Shown: piece after piece, positions 24,429 to 32,632 of the stretch
How the letters are laid out: each line of letters opens with the position of its first letter
Numbering within the stretch: the stretch's first letter is position 1
Source: Pseudomonadota bacterium
GTDB lineage: Bacteria; Pseudomonadota; Gammaproteobacteria; Burkholderiales; Burkholderiaceae_C
Direction of reading: 5' to 3'
DNA: 40,409 bases
Assembly (NCBI GenBank): GCA_023396625.1
Contig: JAEWVY010000021.1
Coordinates: 1-40,409 of the forward strand
Notes under the pieces: model-generated
What the model saw: the letters and a program-made list of their open reading frames with translations, nothing else
Databases searched by the model: none
What the model was told of the DNA's origin: nothing
Position numbers and translations under genes: made by a program

Positions 24429-24450
24429 TCTGCGAACGGATTTTCGCAGA
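24429..24450 (-). promoter_or_regulatory. Leader hairpin of the rplU-rpmA mRNA
   Basis: On the minus strand TCTGCGAA and TTCGCAGA form a perfect 8-bp stem around AATCCG. The -10 box just upstream predicts a start near 24451, so the hairpin would be the very first part of the transcript, 19 bases before the start codon. It may stabilise the message or bind a ribosomal protein; that is inference. Confidence 0.55.
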
Positions 24451-24457
24451 GCCCAAA

Positions 24458-24463
24458 ATTATA
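24458..24463 (-). promoter_or_regulatory. -10 element of rplU-rpmA-obgE
   Basis: A perfect TATAAT on the minus strand, 48 bases before the rplU ATG. The -35 region is poor (GGGCTG at 17 bp). Confidence 0.6.
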
Positions 24464-24529
24464 ACACTGCCTGCCTCTGGCAGCCCATTGAAACCACCTT
24501 TCACCCCACGGATCAGGGCCCGCACTCCC

Positions 24530-24535
24530 TATAAT
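24530..24535 (+). promoter_or_regulatory. -10 element of ispB
   Basis: A perfect TATAAT on the plus strand, predicting a start near 24542, about 26 bases before the ispB TTG. No clear -35 is seen. It diverges from the rplU promoter 67 bp away. Confidence 0.55.
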
Positions 24536-24567
24536 CATTTGGATTATCCTCCCCCGCGCCCACCGCC

Positions 24568-25551
24568 TTGACCGCTTCCAGTTCATCCACCACGCGCATT
24601 GTTTCACTCGTCAGCCACGACATGGCGGAAGTGGACCGGGTCATCGCTCAGCGTCTCGACTCGGGTGTTCCTCTGGTGGGGGAAGTCGCCCGGTACATCA
24701 TCTCGGCGGGAGGCAAGCGCCTGCGGCCCGTGCTGCTGCTGCTGACCTGTGGCGCGCTGGGCTACACCGGATCCCAGCGGTTCACGATGGCCGCCGTGGT
24801 GGAGTTCATCCACACGGCGACCTTGCTGCATGACGACGTGGTCGACGAGTCCACCCTGCGCCGGGGACGCGCCACGGCCAATCAAGCTTTCGGCAACCCA
24901 GCCAGCGTGCTGGTCGGCGACTTCCTGTACTCGCGCGCCTTCCAGATGATGGTCGAAGGCAACGACATGCGCATCATGCGGATCCTCGCCGACGCCACCA
25001 ACATCATCGCGGAAGGCGAGGTGCTGCAATTGATGAACATGCATGACGCGTCACTGGACGAGCAGGCCTACCTGCGGGTGATCCGCTCGAAAACAGCCAA
25101 ACTGTTCGAGGCCAGCGCCAGACTGGGCGCCGTGCTCGCCAACAGCCCACCGCAAATTGAGCAGGCCTGCGCCGACTACGGCCAGGCACTGGGTACGGCC
25201 TTTCAGGTCATCGACGACGTGCTGGATTACAACGGAGACGCGGCGGAGATGGGCAAGAACCTTGGCGATGATCTTCGTGAAGGCAAGGCCACGCTGCCAC
25301 TCATCATGGCGATGCAGTTGGGATCAGCCAGCCAGCGCGACACCGTCCGTCAGGCCATTGAAACCGGCGGTATCGCGGATCTCGCGGAAATCGTGGCCAT
25401 CGTCAGGCAGACCGGCGCCCTCGAGGCGACCACCCAGGCCGCCCACGCCGAGGCCCAGCGCGCCATCGATGCGGCGCGACATCTGCCGGCAAATGTGTTC
25501 ACCGATGGTTTGCTACAATTGGCGACTCAGCTTCTGGACCGTCGGCACTGA
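24568..25551 (+). CDS. ispB: Long-chain polyprenyl diphosphate synthase (octaprenyl type)
   Basis: Makes the all-trans side chain of ubiquinone by adding isopentenyl diphosphate units. 327 residues from a TTG at 24568. The next ATG is at 24622, but the family has residues before DMAEVDRVI, so the TTG is preferred. The first aspartate-rich motif DDVVDESTLRRG starts at 89, the second is DDVLDY near 216-221, and GGKRLRP is at 48-54. Chain length cannot be read directly; octaprenyl is usual in this group. It diverges from rplU, a conserved arrangement, and tRNA-Pro follows 24 bases after the stop. TACAAT at about 25513 near its end may be a promoter for that tRNA. Confidence 0.94.
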   Translation: MTASSSSTTRIVSLVSHDMAEVDRVIAQRLDSGVPLVGEVARYIISAGGKRLRPVLLLLTCGALGYTGSQRFTMAAVVEFIHTATLLHDDVVDESTLRRGRATANQAFGNPASVLVGDFLYSRAFQMMVEGNDMRIMRILADATNIIAEGEVLQLMNMHDASLDEQAYLRVIRSKTAKLFEASARLGAVLANSPPQIEQACADYGQALGTAFQVIDDVLDYNGDAAEMGKNLGDDLREGKATLPLIMAMQLGSASQRDTVRQAIETGGIADLAEIVAIVRQTGALEATTQAAHAEAQRAIDAARHLPANVFTDGLLQLATQLLDRRH

Positions 25552-25575
25552 ACTTGCCCGATCGGCTCCAGCCCA

Positions 25576-25652
25576 CGGGGTGTAGCTTAGCCTGGTAGAG
25601 CGCTACGTTCGGGACGTAGAGGCCGGAGGTTCGAATCCTCTCACCCCGACCA
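25576..25652 (+). tRNA. tRNA-Pro (anticodon CGG)
   Basis: 77 bases including an encoded CCA (25650-25652). The acceptor CGGGGTG pairs with CACCCCG. The anticodon stem CTACG/CGTAG encloses TTCGGGA, giving anticodon CGG, which reads CCG. The T arm is GGAGG-TTCGAAT-CCTCT, with one imperfect position. It follows ispB directly. The end of ispB carries a TACAAT -10-like box, so it may have its own promoter or be cut from the ispB transcript. Confidence 0.96.
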
Positions 25653-25773
25653 GATTTCCACTGTGTCCTCCCGCACCACAGCCGTGCATTTGTTCTCACG
25701 TTTGTGGTTTACACACGCGGGCCAATCGGCGAAGATCGCTCGGTGACCTTCGTTCAAGCACGTATCCCTTCCC

Positions 25774-27507
25774 ATGGCTGTCGCTGACCCTCAGTCCCAG
25801 CAAGCCGCCGTTGCCCTGCCAGGCTTGGCACGCGCCCTTGTCGCCGCCGGGAAACTCGGCCAGAAGCTGGCGGAAGACCTCTACCGCAAATCGCAGGCAG
25901 GACGCACCAACTTCATCGCAGAGCTGACGGGTTCGGGCGCGGTGTCGGCGGCGGATCTCGCGCACACGATGTCGTCGGCCTTCGGCGCCCCGCTGCTGGA
26001 TCTCGATGCCATCGACGCGCAACGCCTGCCCAAGGGCCTGCTAGACCCGAAGATCTGTCTCGAATTCAAGGTCGTGGTACTGAGCAAGCGTGCCAACCGC
26101 CTGATCGTCGCCACGGCGGATCCGTCGGACCCTGCGTCCGCGGAGCAGATCAAGTTCGCCACCCAAATGGGGGTGGACTGGGTGATCGTGGAATTCGACA
26201 AATTGTCCAGGTTGGTGGAAAAGCACCTGGTTTCGGCGTCCGAAGCCATGGACAGCATCATCGGGCAGGATTTCGAATTCGATGCCTCGTCGATGGAAGA
26301 AGTCACCACCGAGACGGCCGACACGGCCTCGTCCGAGGTGGACGACGCGCCGGTTGTCAAGTTCCTGCACAAAATGCTGCTCGATGCCTTCAACATGCGG
26401 GCATCCGACTTGCATTTCGAGCCTTACGAATTCAATTACCGCGTCCGTTTCCGCATCGACGGCGAACTGCGGGAAATCACGTCTCCTCCGATCGCCATCA
26501 AGGAAAAACTCGCCTCCCGAATCAAGGTGATCTCGCGGATGGACATCGCCGAAAAACGGGTCCCACAGGATGGCCGGATGAAATTGAAAGTCGGTCCGGA
26601 CCGGGTCATCGATTTCCGCGTCAGCACCTTGCCCACGTTGTTCGGCGAGAAGATCGTGATCCGTATTCTCGACCCGAGCAGCGCCAAGCTCGGCATCGAC
26701 GCGCTGGGTTACGAACCCGAGGAAAAGGCCCGGCTGCTGAAGGCCATCGAGCGCCCGCACGGCATGATCCTGGTGACCGGTCCGACGGGTTCCGGCAAAA
26801 CGGTTTCGCTTTACACCTGCCTGAACCTGCTCAACAAGCCTGGCGTCAACATTGCCACGGTGGAAGACCCCTCGGAAATCAACTTGCCAGGCGTCAACCA
26901 GGTCAACGTCAACGACAAGGCGGGACTGACTTTCGCAACCGCTCTGAAAGCCTTTCTTCGCCAGGATCCCGACATCATCATGGTCGGTGAAATACGTGAT
27001 CTCGAAACCGCCGACATTGCGATCAAGGCCGCACAAACCGGCCATCTGGTGTTGTCGACGCTACATACAAACGATGCACCGGCCACGTTGACCCGGATGC
27101 GGAACATGGGCATCGCCGCCTTCAACGTCGCCTCCAGCGTGATTCTCATCACCGCGCAGCGCCTGGCGCGACGACTGTGCGTGCACTGCAAAACGCCCGC
27201 CGACTATCCTCGTGAAGCGATGCTCGAGGCAGGTTTCGACGAGGAGGAACTCGACGGCACCTGGATGCCCTATCGGCCAGTGGGTTGCCCGATGTGCAAC
27301 GATGGGTACAAGGGGCGTGTCGGGATCTATCAGGTCATGCCTGTCAGCGAGGAGATCCAACGGATCATCTTGCGGGACGGCAGTTCGCTGGAGATCTCCG
27401 AACAGGCCGAACGTGAAGGCGTGCGCTCACTGCGTCGCTCCGGCCTGCACAAAGTCAAACAGGGCATGACGTCGCTGGAAGAAGTGCTCGCGGTGACCAA
27501 CGAATAA
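25774..27507 (+). CDS. pilB: Type IV pilus assembly ATPase
   Basis: Cytoplasmic hexameric ATPase that powers pilus extension. 577 residues, normal. An N-terminal MshEN-type domain (about 1-160) precedes the catalytic part. Walker A GPTGSGKT is at about 336-343, the Asp box and VEDPSEI near 365, Walker B DPDIIMVGEIRD near 397-408, and the His box TGHLVLSTLHTN follows. A tetracysteine zinc site is formed by CVHC near 469 and CPMC near 505, diagnostic of PilB/GspE. It heads pilB-pilC-pilD. The 121 bp before it, after tRNA-Pro, hold no clear promoter. Confidence 0.97.
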   Translation: MAVADPQSQQAAVALPGLARALVAAGKLGQKLAEDLYRKSQAGRTNFIAELTGSGAVSAADLAHTMSSAFGAPLLDLDAIDAQRLPKGLLDPKICLEFKVVVLSKRANRLIVATADPSDPASAEQIKFATQMGVDWVIVEFDKLSRLVEKHLVSASEAMDSIIGQDFEFDASSMEEVTTETADTASSEVDDAPVVKFLHKMLLDAFNMRASDLHFEPYEFNYRVRFRIDGELREITSPPIAIKEKLASRIKVISRMDIAEKRVPQDGRMKLKVGPDRVIDFRVSTLPTLFGEKIVIRILDPSSAKLGIDALGYEPEEKARLLKAIERPHGMILVTGPTGSGKTVSLYTCLNLLNKPGVNIATVEDPSEINLPGVNQVNVNDKAGLTFATALKAFLRQDPDIIMVGEIRDLETADIAIKAAQTGHLVLSTLHTNDAPATLTRMRNMGIAAFNVASSVILITAQRLARRLCVHCKTPADYPREAMLEAGFDEEELDGTWMPYRPVGCPMCNDGYKGRVGIYQVMPVSEEIQRIILRDGSSLEISEQAEREGVRSLRRSGLHKVKQGMTSLEEVLAVTNE

Positions 27508-27524
27508 AGATCAGGAAGGGCGAG

Positions 27525-28742
27525 ATGGCAACGGCAACACCCAGAGACGTCAGGGAATATGTTTTTGAATGGGAGGGAAAAGACCGCAACGGCAAGCAGG
27601 TTCGCGGCGAGACGCGCGCTTCCGGGGAAAACCAGGTCCAGGCCACCCTGCGGCGCCAGGGCGTTCTTCCGGTCAAGATCAAAAAACGCCGGATGCGTTC
27701 GGGCCGGAAAATCAAACCCAGGGATCTCGCCATCTTCACACGCCAGCTGGCGACCATGATGAAGGCGGGCGTGCCACTGCTCCAGTCATTCGACATCGTG
27801 GGTCGCGGCAACCCCAATCCCAGCGTCACCAAACTGCTCAATGACATCCGGACCGACGTGGAAACCGGCACGTCCCTGAGCGCAGCCTTTCGCAAGTATC
27901 CGATTTATTTCGACAACCTGTACTGCAACCTCGTGGAAGCCGGTGAGGCGGCGGGTATTCTTGAGCAGTTGCTGGACCGCCTGGCCACGTACATGGAAAA
28001 GACGGAGGCGATCAAGTCCAAGATCAAGTCGGCGCTCATGTACCCGATTTCCGTGATCGTCGTCGCATTCGTCGTCGTCACCGTGATCATGCTCTTCGTG
28101 ATCCCGGCGTTCAAGCAGGTGTTCACCTCGTTTGGCGCCGACCTGCCCGCACCGACGCTGCTCGTCATTGCCATGAGCGAATTTTTCGTCGCCTATTGGT
28201 GGCTCATTTTTGGCGTCATTGGCGGCGGCATCTACTTCTTCATGCAATCTTGGAAACGCAGCGAAAAAGTCCAGATGTTCATGGACCGGCTACTGCTGAA
28301 GATCCCAATTTTTGGTCCTCTGGTCGAAAAATCGGTCATTGCGCGATGGACGCGGACGCTCTCCACCATGTTTGCGGCGGGTGTCCCCCTCGTGGAGGCA
28401 CTGGACTCGGTGGGTGGCGCCTCCGGCAACTCCGTTTACGCGCAGGCCACGGAAAAAATCCAACAGGAAGTCTCCACCGGAACCAGCCTTACCGCGGCCA
28501 TGGGCAATGCCCACCTGTTTCCCAGCATGGTGCTGCAAATGTCCGCCATCGGCGAGGAGTCAGGGGCGCTCGATCACATGCTGAGCAAAGCGGCGGATTT
28601 CTATGAGGCTGAAGTCGACGAAATGGTCGCGGGACTGTCGAGCTTGATGGAACCGATCATCATCGTGTTTCTGGGCGTCATCATCGGCGGCATCGTCGTG
28701 TCGATGTATCTGCCCATCTTCAAGCTCGGGCAGGTGGTCTGA
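27525..28742 (+). CDS. pilC: Type IV pilus inner-membrane platform protein
   Basis: Polytopic inner-membrane protein on which PilB acts to insert pilins. 405 residues, normal. Two repeated T2SSF domains (about 70-195 and 275-397) each begin with an AIFTRQLATMMKAGVPLLQSFD-like or RTLSTMFAAGVPLVEALD segment. Hydrophobic segments occur at about 170-192, 220-240 and 375-400. The N-terminal YVFEWEGKDRNGKQVRGE is typical. AGGAAGGGCGAG precedes the ATG. Its stop overlaps the start of pilD by one base. Confidence 0.97.
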   Translation: MATATPRDVREYVFEWEGKDRNGKQVRGETRASGENQVQATLRRQGVLPVKIKKRRMRSGRKIKPRDLAIFTRQLATMMKAGVPLLQSFDIVGRGNPNPSVTKLLNDIRTDVETGTSLSAAFRKYPIYFDNLYCNLVEAGEAAGILEQLLDRLATYMEKTEAIKSKIKSALMYPISVIVVAFVVVTVIMLFVIPAFKQVFTSFGADLPAPTLLVIAMSEFFVAYWWLIFGVIGGGIYFFMQSWKRSEKVQMFMDRLLLKIPIFGPLVEKSVIARWTRTLSTMFAAGVPLVEALDSVGGASGNSVYAQATEKIQQEVSTGTSLTAAMGNAHLFPSMVLQMSAIGEESGALDHMLSKAADFYEAEVDEMVAGLSSLMEPIIIVFLGVIIGGIVVSMYLPIFKLGQVV

Positions 28743-29584
28743 TGCCCGATCCTGGTGTGGTTGTCGCCATCTTCGGCGGCCTGCTTGGATTGCTGGTGGG
28801 CAGTTTCCTGAACGTGGTCATTCTTCGCCTCCCCGTGATGCTGGAGCGCCAGTGGGCGGCGGAATGCGCCGAACTGGCGGGCAAAGAGCCCGCGCATCAG
28901 GCTCCCTTTAACCTGCTCGTCCCGCGTTCCCGCTGTCCGAAGTGCGGCCACACGATCAGGTGGTTCGAAAACATCCCCATACTGAGCTACTTTGCGCTTC
29001 GTGGCAAATGTGCGTCCTGCGGCACTTCAATCGGGCTGCGCTACCCTCTGGTCGAACTGGCCACGGGAGCCTTGTTTTTCTGGTGTTTTTCGCGCTGGGG
29101 TGCGTCAATGACCGCGGTGGCTTGGTGCGGTTTTTCAGCCTTGGTGCTGTCATTGGCGCTCATCGACTGGGACACCACCCTGCTGCCCGACAGCATGACG
29201 TTGCCCTTGCTGTGGGCGGGCGTGCTGGCCGCCTCGCTGCACTGGACTCCGGTTACCCTGACAGAAGCCGTTTGGGGTGCCGCGGCAGGCTATCTGTCGC
29301 TCTGGCTCATCTATTGGGCCTTCAAGCTCGCCACTGGGAAGGAAGGAATGGGTTTCGGGGATTTCAAGCTGTTCGCTGCCTTGGGTGCCTGGTTCGGATG
29401 GCCTGCACTGGTCCCCATCATTCTCATGGCTTCCGTTATCGGTGCCACTGTGGGCATCGTCATGAAGTTGTCAAGCGGGCTGCGCGAAGGTCGGTACATC
29501 CCTTTTGGGCCGTTTCTTGCCGGCGCAGGTCTCACGGCCATGGTGTTTGGCCCGCAATCCATTCTCCGGGCAGCAGGTCTCTAA
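28742..29584 (+). CDS. pilD: Prepilin peptidase / N-methyltransferase
   Basis: Inner-membrane aspartic protease that cleaves type III leader peptides of prepilins and methylates the new N terminus. 280 residues. The N-terminal methylation domain carries two zinc-binding CxxC pairs, CPKC near 65-68 and CASC near 90-93. Catalytic aspartates are in LIDWDTTLLPD near residue 140 and in the GFGD motif near 203. About seven to eight hydrophobic segments are visible. The ATG overlaps the pilC stop (TGATG), indicating coupling. No pilin gene is in the window. Confidence 0.96.
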   Translation: MPDPGVVVAIFGGLLGLLVGSFLNVVILRLPVMLERQWAAECAELAGKEPAHQAPFNLLVPRSRCPKCGHTIRWFENIPILSYFALRGKCASCGTSIGLRYPLVELATGALFFWCFSRWGASMTAVAWCGFSALVLSLALIDWDTTLLPDSMTLPLLWAGVLAASLHWTPVTLTEAVWGAAAGYLSLWLIYWAFKLATGKEGMGFGDFKLFAALGAWFGWPALVPIILMASVIGATVGIVMKLSSGLREGRYIPFGPFLAGAGLTAMVFGPQSILRAAGL

Positions 29585-29591
29585 TATCGCC

Positions 29592-30200
29592 ATGGCAGAC
29601 CCACGGCGCATTGGGGTGACCGGTGGCATCGGAAGTGGAAAAACCACGGTGTCGCGGCAACTGGCGCTGCTTGGCGCGACCGTCATCGACGCGGATGAAA
29701 TTTCGCGGGCCCTGACCGGCCCCGGGGGCGAAGCTCTCCCGGCCATCGCCGACCGTTTCGGCCCCGCCTACATCACGCCTGACGGCGCCCTCGACAGAGC
29801 GCGCATGCGCCAGCTTGCATTCAGGGAGCCGGATGCAAAAACAGCGCTTGAAACCATCGTTCATCCCCTGGTTCGCGAACGCACGGACCAACTGGCCCAC
29901 GCCGCCATCGCATCCGGCGCGCCCTGCATCGTTTACGACATTCCCCTGCTCGTCGAATCCGGACTGTGGCGACAGTCTCTGCACCGCATCTGGGTGGTCG
30001 ACTGCACACCCGACACACAAATTGCACGTGTCACCGCCCGCAACGGGCTTGATCCTGCCGATGTGCAGCGGATCATTGCCGCCCAGGCACCGCGCGAGCA
30101 GCGACTGGCGATTGCCGACGCCGTGGTCTACAACGAAACGCTGTCCCTCGACGACTTGAAAAGAGAAGTCACGTTGCTCGGAAAGTTGATCGGGCTATGA
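29592..30200 (+). CDS. coaE: Dephospho-CoA kinase
   Basis: Phosphorylates dephospho-CoA on the ribose 3'-hydroxyl, the last step of coenzyme A synthesis. 202 residues from the ATG at 29592 (MADPRRIGVTGGIGSGKTT). The frame is open upstream but that part lies in pilD. The P loop GGIGSGKT is at 11-18, DADEISRALTGPGG near 34, HPLV near 95, and DIPLLVESG near 115. It starts seven bases after the pilD stop, in the widely conserved pilD-coaE-zapD order. Confidence 0.96.
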   Translation: MADPRRIGVTGGIGSGKTTVSRQLALLGATVIDADEISRALTGPGGEALPAIADRFGPAYITPDGALDRARMRQLAFREPDAKTALETIVHPLVRERTDQLAHAAIASGAPCIVYDIPLLVESGLWRQSLHRIWVVDCTPDTQIARVTARNGLDPADVQRIIAAQAPREQRLAIADAVVYNETLSLDDLKREVTLLGKLIGL

Positions 30201-30222
30201 TGGGGGACTTGGAAGAAGCAGC

Positions 30223-30978
30223 GTGATCCTCTACGAATATCCCTTCAACGAGCGCATACGGACCTACCTGCGGCTCGAACATCTTTTTCATCGTCTCGGT
30301 CAACTGATTCCGAGAGAGACCGCGCTGGATCATCACTATGCCCTAATGACCATTTTCGAGGTCATGGATGTCGCGACAAGGGCTGATCTCAAATCCGACG
30401 TCCTCAAAGACTTGGACAAGCAAAAACAATTGCTCAACGGCTATCGAGGCAATCCGGCGATTTCCGAAACCGTCCTGGATGAGGTGGTGGGGCGGTTGGA
30501 CCACTGCTTCAGCGCGTTGAACAACCTGCCTGGGAAGGCTGGCCAGTCGTTGACGGAAAACGACTGGCTGATGAGCGTGCGCAGCCGGGCCGCCATCCCG
30601 GGAGGCACCTGCGAATTCGACCTGCCCGCGTATTTCGCATGGCAACACAAAACCGTCGACGAACGACACGCCAATCTTGCCACCTGGGCATCGACTTTGC
30701 GGCCCCTCGCCGAGTCGGTGCACATGCTGCTGAAAATGCTGCGTGATTCAGGGACTCCGCAAAAGGTGATGGCCACCGGCGGGCAATTCCAGCAACCCCT
30801 TCCGCAAGGGCGCACCTATCAGTTGCTCCGGTTGCGGATCGACCCTGCACTGGATCTGATCCCGGAGATCAGCGGCAACCGGCTTCTCGTATCGGTCCGT
30901 CTGATGCGAATGGCGGACGACAACCGCCTTCATCTCTGCGCCGAGGAGGCGCCTTTCGAACTCACTTTGTGTGCCTGA
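30223..30978 (+). CDS. zapD: Cell division protein ZapD (DUF1342)
   Basis: Cytosolic protein that bundles FtsZ filaments and stabilises the Z ring. 251 residues from a GTG at 30223, supported by GGAAG about 9 bases upstream and by the family opening ILYEYPFNERIRTYLRLEHLF. The helical N-terminal domain includes LDHHYALMTIFEVMD, and the C-terminal beta-rich part ends DNRLHLCAEEAPFELTLCA. It lies 22 bases after coaE and 18 bases before yacG, as in many proteobacteria. Confidence 0.95.
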   Translation: MILYEYPFNERIRTYLRLEHLFHRLGQLIPRETALDHHYALMTIFEVMDVATRADLKSDVLKDLDKQKQLLNGYRGNPAISETVLDEVVGRLDHCFSALNNLPGKAGQSLTENDWLMSVRSRAAIPGGTCEFDLPAYFAWQHKTVDERHANLATWASTLRPLAESVHMLLKMLRDSGTPQKVMATGGQFQQPLPQGRTYQLLRLRIDPALDLIPEISGNRLLVSVRLMRMADDNRLHLCAEEAPFELTLCA

Positions 30979-30996
30979 CGGCAGAATGACCATGTC

Positions 30997-31209
30997 ATGA
31001 GACCCTCGTCAGATGAAACCTCCAGACGTCAGGTGCGCTGCCCCGCCTGCGGAGGAGACAGCCTCTTTGCCCCGGAAAATCGCTTTCGCCCATTCTGCTG
31101 TCAACGTTGCAGACAACTCGATCTGGGAGCCTGGGCCACCGAGAGCTTTAGGGTCGCGGCCCCGACAGACGAGGAAACGGCCGCCACCCCGGCCAGCGAC
31201 ACACATTAG
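30997..31209 (+). CDS. yacG: DNA gyrase inhibitor / zinc-binding protein YacG
   Basis: Small zinc protein that binds gyrase subunit B and blocks its DNA binding in E. coli. 70 residues. The zinc ligands are C15, C18, C34 and C38 in CPACGG and FCCQRCRQLDLGAW, the typical Cx2C-x15-Cx3C spacing. C35 gives an extra cysteine. NRFRPF before the second pair is conserved. The tail after about residue 52 is acidic and likely disordered. It ends the pilB-to-yacG run and converges on the Nudix gene. Confidence 0.93.
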   Translation: MRPSSDETSRRQVRCPACGGDSLFAPENRFRPFCCQRCRQLDLGAWATESFRVAAPTDEETAATPASDTH

Positions 31210-31221
31210 CAGCGCCACGAA

Positions 31222-31240
31222 CCTTGGGGGCTTCCCCAGG
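31222..31240. terminator. Possible bidirectional terminator between yacG and the Nudix gene
   Basis: CCTTGGGG at 31222-31229 pairs with CCCCAGG at 31234-31240 with one bulged T and a 4-base loop. It lies in the 62-bp gap between converging stops. The T-rich stretch on the plus side (GTTTTTG, about 31260) is some way downstream. Confidence 0.4.
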
Positions 31241-31271
31241 GCAATCCTTTGCCATTCATTGTTTTTGCCGC

Positions 31272-31745
31272 TCAATATGTAGCGCCCGGCGTCCCCCGCT
31301 CAAGCGAGAGCCACTCCAGCACGGGCACCGCTCCGGGAAGCACCGGCGTCACACATACTGGCAACTGCTGCCAGGAAAAATCCTGGCCCTCACGCATCTG
31401 CAGAACACCGTGCCACTCGAACACCTTGCAGAAGTTCAACCGAACGAGTGCATGCGGGTAATCCACCAACTGGGTTTTCCACAGGAGAGGTTCGCCGATG
31501 TCAATGCCCAGTTCCTCGTGCAGTTCGCGGCGCAGCGCTTGCACCACATCCTCCCCGGCTTCCAGCTTGCCACCCGGGAATTCCCAGTACCCCGCGTACA
31601 CCTTGCCTTGCGGCCTCGAGGTCAGCAGAAAGTACCCATCCGGCCGAATCAAGACGCCCACGGCCACATCCACCACCGGCCGTTCTGAACCGCCCACTCT
31701 TTCGACATGGGCATCCGCCACCAACGGCACGACACGCTCGCCCAT
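31272..31745 (-). CDS. mutT: MutT-like Nudix hydrolase (8-oxo-dGTP diphosphatase type)
   Basis: Nudix enzyme likely to remove 8-oxo-dGTP from the nucleotide pool. 157 residues from the ATG at 31745. The Nudix box is at 58-81 (PGGKLEAGED, then RRELHEELG). VDVAVGVLIRPDGYFLLTSRP at 25-45 and YAGYWEFPGGK are MutT-typical. The N terminus of about 24 residues is longer than in E. coli MutT (129 residues). It starts five bases after the stop of the DUF815 gene, so the two are co-transcribed. Betaproteobacterial MutT is often found in this same argJ-secA neighbourhood. Substrate by family only. Confidence 0.88.
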   Translation of the reverse strand: MGERVVPLVADAHVERVGGSERPVVDVAVGVLIRPDGYFLLTSRPQGKVYAGYWEFPGGKLEAGEDVVQALRRELHEELGIDIGEPLLWKTQLVDYPHALVRLNFCKVFEWHGVLQMREGQDFSWQQLPVCVTPVLPGAVPVLEWLSLERGTPGATY

Positions 31746-31750
31746 GGAGT

Positions 31751-32617
31751 TCAGCGCTGCCCCATGAAATCGCGAGCGAACTGATAGGCCACGCGGCCAC
31801 TGCGCGAGCCACGCTCCAGCGCCCAGACCAGTGCCTCCGACCGGGCTTCTTCTATCAGTTTTCGATCGGCCCCCAGCGACGAAAGCCATTGCCCCACGAT
31901 GCTCAGGTATTCATCCTGACTGAAAGGGTAGAAACTGACCCAGAGACCAAAGCGCTCCGAGAGTGAAATCTTTTCCTCGACCGCCTCACCGGGATGCACT
32001 TCTCCGTCATCCGCGTGGACATAACCCAGGTTCTCCTTCATGTACTCCGGCAGGAGGTGACGTCGGTTGCTGGTGGCGTAGATCAGCACATTGGGCGACG
32101 CTGCAGCCACCGATCCGTCAAGTATGGACTTGAGTGCCTTGTACCCAGCCTCACCCTCCTCGAAACTCAGGTCGTCGCAGAAAACAATGAATTTTTCTGG
32201 CAAACCGGACACGACATCGACGATGTCTGGCAGATCGGTCAAATCGGCCTTGTCCACCTCGATCAGGCGCAACCCGTTCGCGGCGTATGTGTTCAGGCAC
32301 GCCTTGATCATGGACGATTTCCCCGTGCCCCTGGCGCCAGTCAGCAGCACATTGTTCGCGGGTTTGCCTTCGACAAATTGAAGGGTGTTGCGCTGGATTT
32401 TTTCTTTCTGGGCATCGATTTCGCGCAAATCTTCGAGCCGGATCGCCGACACATGCTGCACAGGCTCCAGGACGCCGTGACCGGACGCCCGCTTGCGGTA
32501 GCGCCACGCCGTGGCCAGCGTCCAGTCCGGGGCCGACAGGGGTTGTGGCAGCACCGACTCGATACGGGCCAGCAGGGTTTCGGCCCGGGAAAGGAGACGC
32601 TCGAATTTTTCGTTCAC
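31751..32617 (-). CDS. DUF815 family AAA-type ATPase
   Basis: 288-residue ATP-binding protein of unknown cellular role. The P loop GARGTGKSS is at 94-102, and a Walker B-like IVFCDDLSFEEGE lies near residue 150. YATSNRRHLLPEYM near 183 is a sensor-1-like segment common to the family, and SLSERFGLWVSFYPF follows. The N-terminal helical part (1-90) is where partner binding would be expected. No membrane segment is present. The gene sits between argJ and mutT, all on the minus strand with gaps of 15 and 5 bases, so they form one unit. The family is widespread but uncharacterised. Confidence 0.9.
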   Translation of the reverse strand: MNEKFERLLSRAETLLARIESVLPQPLSAPDWTLATAWRYRKRASGHGVLEPVQHVSAIRLEDLREIDAQKEKIQRNTLQFVEGKPANNVLLTGARGTGKSSMIKACLNTYAANGLRLIEVDKADLTDLPDIVDVVSGLPEKFIVFCDDLSFEEGEAGYKALKSILDGSVAAASPNVLIYATSNRRHLLPEYMKENLGYVHADDGEVHPGEAVEEKISLSERFGLWVSFYPFSQDEYLSIVGQWLSSLGADRKLIEEARSEALVWALERGSRSGRVAYQFARDFMGQR

Positions 32618-32632
32618 GCCACGCGCTCCGGC

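Noticed and set aside
25826..25843. Sigma-54-like TGGCACG...TTG before pilB
   Set aside because: It lies inside the pilB coding region, about 50 bases past the start, and the spacing is off by one.
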